Translations under genes and position numbers: made by a program
Shown: in pieces, positions 60,934 through 64,000 of the stretch
Layout: the number at the start of each line of letters is the position of its first letter
How positions within the stretch are numbered: position 1 is the stretch's first letter
NCBI RefSeq assembly: GCF_000284415.1
Contig: NC_017059.1
Span: forward strand, 2,280,690 to 2,344,689
Direction: 5' to 3'
DNA: 64,000 bases
Source of the DNA: Pararhodospirillum photometricum DSM 122
GTDB lineage: Bacteria > Pseudomonadota > Alphaproteobacteria > Rhodospirillales > Rhodospirillaceae
Notes under the pieces: generated by a model
Told to the model about the DNA's origin: nothing
The model's database searches: none
The model's input: the letters and a program-made list of their open reading frames with translations, nothing else

Positions 60934-61272
60934 ATGTCGCAGACCTTCGTTCATCCGCACGCCGAATTCGATCGTTTTCCGGCGCTGGCCGAGGAATTCG
61001 GCGCCGATGTCATCGCGGACATCATCGCCGCGGAAGTCGCCGATTTCGCCTGGGACAGTCGCTTCGCCGAACGCAATCTCGGGGCCTGGGACGGCTTCGA
61101 GGACGAGGATTTCGACGCAGATATCGTCCGCATCATCGGCTATTTCCGCAGCCGTTACATCGTCGCGACCTGCCTCGTCGATGCCAACCGGCGCGTCCGG
61201 GCGATGCTGACTCAGCGTCATTTCGACAGCTTCGAGGATGCCGAACAGGCGTTCCTGGACGGCGGGGGGTGA
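60934..61272 (+). CDS. Conserved hypothetical protein of conjugative elements, 112 aa
   Basis: An acidic protein: FGADVIADIIAAEVADFAWD, GAWDGFEDEDFDADI and RRVRAMLTQRHFDSFEDAE. CAGGAGGGTG precedes ATG. Similar small acidic proteins are found between the transglycosylase and relaxase genes of alphaproteobacterial ICEs, but I know no function. Confidence 0.65.
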   Translation: MSQTFVHPHAEFDRFPALAEEFGADVIADIIAAEVADFAWDSRFAERNLGAWDGFEDEDFDADIVRIIGYFRSRYIVATCLVDANRRVRAMLTQRHFDSFEDAEQAFLDGGG

Positions 61273-61390
61273 CCCTCGCCGGGCCGGTATTCGGCCCTTT
61301 GTCCGAGTCTCGGCCCGGAGAAGACAGCGTAGGACAGCGCAGATGGGACAGGGGGAACCAGGGTTTGATGGAAAGCAAGATTAAAGGGCT

Positions 61391-61403
61391 GTCTCGTCGA
61401 GAC
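61391..61403. promoter_or_regulatory. Palindrome upstream of the relaxase gene
   Basis: gtctcg-t-cgagac, a perfect 6+1+6 palindrome about 110 bases before the relaxase start, in the 238-base gap 61273-61510. It is a candidate operator or part of oriT, which commonly lies near the relaxase gene. Confidence 0.4.
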
Positions 61404-61510
61404 GCCAAGTCATTGTCTGCACATCGTTATTTCGCGAGATAGATCCGGACGGTCACGAGACGGCACCCCGCCAACGCCTTGATTCTTATATAGTCGCAGG
61501 AGAGCCGACC

Positions 61511-63490
61511 ATGAATCAGGATGACGACTTCAAGCCGAAGCTCGGCAAGATCCGGGCTGGGGGCGGACCGCGCGGCCGCAAATTTCTGCATCAGGTCCTG
61601 GTGGCGGCCAACCGTGCCGGTGGGCAGAGTCCGGGCGCTCGGCCGTCAAAATTCCACGGCGGCCAGATTGGACGCGGTGCCGGCATCGGCCGGATGCTGT
61701 CGTCGCGCGATCGCCATGCCGCTTTTCGCAGCCGCCGCGTCGTCGTCAAATCCCGCATCGTCAAACTGGCGGGGAAGGGCGTCGCCGGGGCGAAGGCCCA
61801 TCTGCGCTATATCCAGCGGGACTGCGTGACCCGCGATGGCTCCCCGGGGCAGCTCTATAGCGCCGAGCAGGACCGGGTTGACGGCAAGCCCTTCCTCGAC
61901 CGCGCCGAGGGCGACCGCCACCAGTTCCGTTTCATTGTCGCTCCCGAGGACGGCGACCAGTACGACGATCTGAAGCCGCTGACCCGTCGGTTGATGGCGC
62001 AGATGGAGCAGGATCTCGGTACCCGGCTCGATTGGGTCGCGGTCGACCATTACAACACCGGCCATCCGCACAGCCATATCATCGTCCGGGGGCGCGACGA
62101 CCGGGACCAGGATCTGGTGATCGCCCGGGAGTATATCACCACCGGCCTGCGCGAGCGGGCCACCGACCTGGTGACCCTCGACCTTGGTCCCCGTACCGAT
62201 CTGGAGATCGAGAACCGGCTGCGGCACGACATCGAGCAGGAGCGCCTGACCTCCATCGATCACCGACTGCTGCGCGATGTCGATCCCGACCGGCTGGTCT
62301 GGTCCACAGACAAGGATGTCTTCCAGCAGAGTCTGCGCGCCGGTCGTCTGCAAAAGTTGAAGCGGCTCGGTCTGGCCGACGAGGTCGCGCCGGGGCGATG
62401 GCGGCTGGCCGATGATATCGAGAACACCCTGCGCCGGATGGGCGAGCGTGGCGATATTCTCAAGACGATGAGCCGCGAGATGACGGCCAAGGGGCTGGTT
62501 CGCTCCGGTGCCGATCTCGTCCTGCACGATCCGGCGGCACCACCGACGCGACCGATTGTCGGCCGCCTCGTCGCGCGCGGTCTGTCCGACGAGATCAAGG
62601 ACCGCCATTACCTGATCGTCGATGCGGTCGATGGTCGCACCCATTACGTCGAAATCGGCAAGGGCGATGCCATCGCTCCCATTCCCGACGGTGCAATCCT
62701 GCGGCTCGATCCCAGATCGGTCGAGCCCCGTGCCGTCGATCACACCATCGCCGAGATCGCGGCGGCGCATGGTGGGCGGTACGGCGTCGATATCCATCTG
62801 CGTCATGACCCAACCGCCAGCGAGGCGTTTGTCGAGACCCATGTCCGGCGGCTGGAGGCGATGCGGCGGTTGACCGGGGCTGTCGAACGCGAGGCCGACG
62901 GCGCCTGGATCATCGCTCCCGATCATCTCGAGCGCGCAACAGCATTCGAGCGAAGACAAGCCCAGGATGCTCCGGTGGTGGTGCGAACCCTATCGGCGCT
63001 GCCGTTGGACCGTCAGATTGCCGCCGATGGGGCAACTTGGCTCGACCGCGAACTGGTCGCCGCGACTCCCGAGCCGTTGCGCGATGCCGGCTTCGGCCGC
63101 GACGTTCGCGCCGCCCTGGTCCAGCGGCGGCAATGGTTGATCGAGCAGGGACTGGCCCGCCAGGAGCCGAACCGTGTCCTGTTCCGCGCCGACCTGCTCG
63201 ACGTGCTGCGCCGGCGCGAATTGCTCCGCGTCGCCGGCCAGCTTTCCGACGAACTCGGCCTCGCCTTCGTCGAGACCAAGCCCGGCCAGCCAGTCGAGGG
63301 CGTCTATCGTCGCGCCGTCGATCTCGTTGGCGGCAAGGCGGCGCTGATTGAGAACAGCCGCGAGTTCACCCTAGTGCCGTGGCGCCCGGTGCTCGACCAC
63401 CATATCGGCAAGCAGGTCTCCGGCATCCTGCGCGGCGACGACATTTCCTGGACCATCGGCCGCCAGCGCGGCGGGCCAAGCGTGTCGTAA
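61511..63490 (+). CDS. VirD2-type relaxase/mobilization nuclease (DUF3363)
   Basis: A 659-aa relaxase that nicks oriT and pilots the strand in conjugation. It has GAGIGRMLSSRDRHAAFRSRRVVVK, AKAHLRYIQRDCVTRDG and the histidine triad region DHYNTGHPHSHIIVRG that binds the metal. The C-terminal DUF3363 part includes AALVQRRQWLIEQGLARQE and ends GGPSVS. GGAGAGCCGACC precedes the ATG. The coupling protein gene normally following is not seen; an oppositely oriented MBL gene lies there instead. Confidence 0.92.
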   Translation: MNQDDDFKPKLGKIRAGGGPRGRKFLHQVLVAANRAGGQSPGARPSKFHGGQIGRGAGIGRMLSSRDRHAAFRSRRVVVKSRIVKLAGKGVAGAKAHLRYIQRDCVTRDGSPGQLYSAEQDRVDGKPFLDRAEGDRHQFRFIVAPEDGDQYDDLKPLTRRLMAQMEQDLGTRLDWVAVDHYNTGHPHSHIIVRGRDDRDQDLVIAREYITTGLRERATDLVTLDLGPRTDLEIENRLRHDIEQERLTSIDHRLLRDVDPDRLVWSTDKDVFQQSLRAGRLQKLKRLGLADEVAPGRWRLADDIENTLRRMGERGDILKTMSREMTAKGLVRSGADLVLHDPAAPPTRPIVGRLVARGLSDEIKDRHYLIVDAVDGRTHYVEIGKGDAIAPIPDGAILRLDPRSVEPRAVDHTIAEIAAAHGGRYGVDIHLRHDPTASEAFVETHVRRLEAMRRLTGAVEREADGAWIIAPDHLERATAFERRQAQDAPVVVRTLSALPLDRQIAADGATWLDRELVAATPEPLRDAGFGRDVRAALVQRRQWLIEQGLARQEPNRVLFRADLLDVLRRRELLRVAGQLSDELGLAFVETKPGQPVEGVYRRAVDLVGGKAALIENSREFTLVPWRPVLDHHIGKQVSGILRGDDISWTIGRQRGGPSVS

Positions 63491-63562
63491 TGGCAAATTT
63501 TGAAAAGCCGACCTCGACTGGGTCTGGGAAGGACGGCAGTTCTGCAGCCATCAAGCGGCACG

Positions 63563-64000
63563 TCAAACCTGCTCGATGGACAGTTGGCACATACTCCCAC
63601 CGCAGGGGACTTGGCGCGGTGCGCCGAGCGATTGACCCGGGAATTCCAGCCTTATGTGTGCGGGTCTGCCGGAACGACGATTATCGGTTCGGAGCATTCG
63701 GTTCCATCCTGCATTTGCGTGGAGTTCCATTGCCCTCCAACGCGGATGATCATAACGGTTAGGATCGCCGCAGGAATAAGCGACCCGGCTTTCCGCATGT
63801 CCGGTTGTCGTCGGTACATGGGCACTGTGCATGTTCGCACCATGATGGGGCGCCACCACGGAAAGAACCGCCCCCGCACCAGGCCTACCGCTTGGAAATG
63901 CGGTATAGCGGGCATCACCGGGCAACAGGATCGTATGGCTACCGTCAGAAACGATCAATGCCAGTCCTGTATGGTTCCGGTTCTTGCCCCTGGATGTGCA
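63563..64000 (-). CDS. MBL-fold metallohydrolase, C-terminal part (5' end outside window)
   Basis: The open frame on the minus strand continues to the window edge. It reads NHTGLALIVSDGSHTILLPG-DA, then VVAPHHGANMHSA and VAYSCGDPNRYDHPRWRAM. This resembles the C-terminal part of ComEC-type MBL-fold proteins, in which a GDA aspartate and an HHG histidine bind metal. It ends at 63563, 73 bases after the relaxase stop, convergent with it. MBL-fold proteins of this kind occur in several mobile-element cargo loci; the N-terminal part needed to judge lies outside. Confidence 0.65.
   Translation of the reverse strand, partial: CTSRGKNRNHTGLALIVSDGSHTILLPGDARYTAFPSGRPGAGAVLSVVAPHHGANMHSAHVPTTTGHAESRVAYSCGDPNRYDHPRWRAMELHANAGWNRMLRTDNRRSGRPAHIRLEFPGQSLGAPRQVPCGGSMCQLSIEQV

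Noticed and set aside
63493-63762. Short plus-strand ORF after the relaxase
   Set aside because: It lies on the reverse strand of the MBL-fold gene, which has recognisable metal-site motifs; the ORF itself has none.

Overview
The window is GC-rich chromosomal DNA of a facultatively respiring, very probably phototrophic alphaproteobacterium. Supporting genes are a BciB-type 8-vinyl reductase (bacteriochlorophyll pathway), nifR3/dusB-ntrB-ntrC, the cbb3-oxidase assembly set ccoG-ccoH-ccoI-ccoS with an FNR regulator, bifunctional ispDF, hopanoid hpnH and ubiquinone genes ubiX and coq7. The gene families and the abundant intergenic palindromes fit the Rhodospirillaceae (Rhodospirillum/Pararhodospirillum type). 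That placement is inference from recall, not from a search.

Layout. 1-4.7 kb: end of an ABC exporter, an EamA transporter, two tandem small paralogous ORFs of unknown function, a solitary protein resembling a CD-NTase with a degraded catalytic site, and a thioredoxin-fold protein coupled to ubiX. 4.8-11 kb: cbb3 maturation operon (ccoG carries a one-base frameshift), fnr with its own FNR box, holC. 11.2-19 kb: a 568-aa unknown, an OmpR-type regulator whose kinase partner is replaced by a chimera, a PepSY protein, a truncated auxiliary lipoprotein, and iorAB. 19.1-32.7 kb: coq7, DUF2142 membrane protein, GT2 glycosyltransferase, VTT membrane protein, dsbB, aat, bciB, trpB2, an oligopeptide-binding protein, PagL, rpmJ, leuA and an AraC regulator. 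32.7-37.3 kb: a lambda-like capsid/tail fragment cut at both ends, with an antisense brnTA toxin-antitoxin pair inside, abutting a damaged DUF4160/DUF2442 pair. 37.6-52.8 kb: lrgAB, hpnH-ispH, a REC-HPt protein, tRNA-Pro, small genes, cutA, ispDF, a cytochrome-c-assembly-like membrane protein, dusB-ntrB-ntrC, a quinone reductase, a GST remnant, rpsD and an ion transporter. 52.8-58 kb: island of IS5 fragment, a 921-aa Mrr-nuclease/STAND-NTPase protein of visibly lower GC, and a dead IS256 copy. 58.8-64 kb: part of an integrative conjugative element (DUF736, HTH, TraF protease, lytic transglycosylase, VirD2-type relaxase) and an MBL-fold gene running off the edge.

Two themes stand out. First, a palindromic repeat family fills most intergenic gaps: single copies between convergent genes and inverted doublets (REPIN-like) between divergent genes. 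Second, several genes look like internal-deletion or junction products (kinase/FliK chimera, GST, auxiliary lipoprotein, phage edges, DUF2442), and two frameshifts interrupt otherwise good genes. These are either real genome decay or assembly error, and read mapping would tell. The best candidate for an undescribed system is the Mrr-STAND protein, which sits between imperfect inverted repeats and two insertion-sequence remnants.
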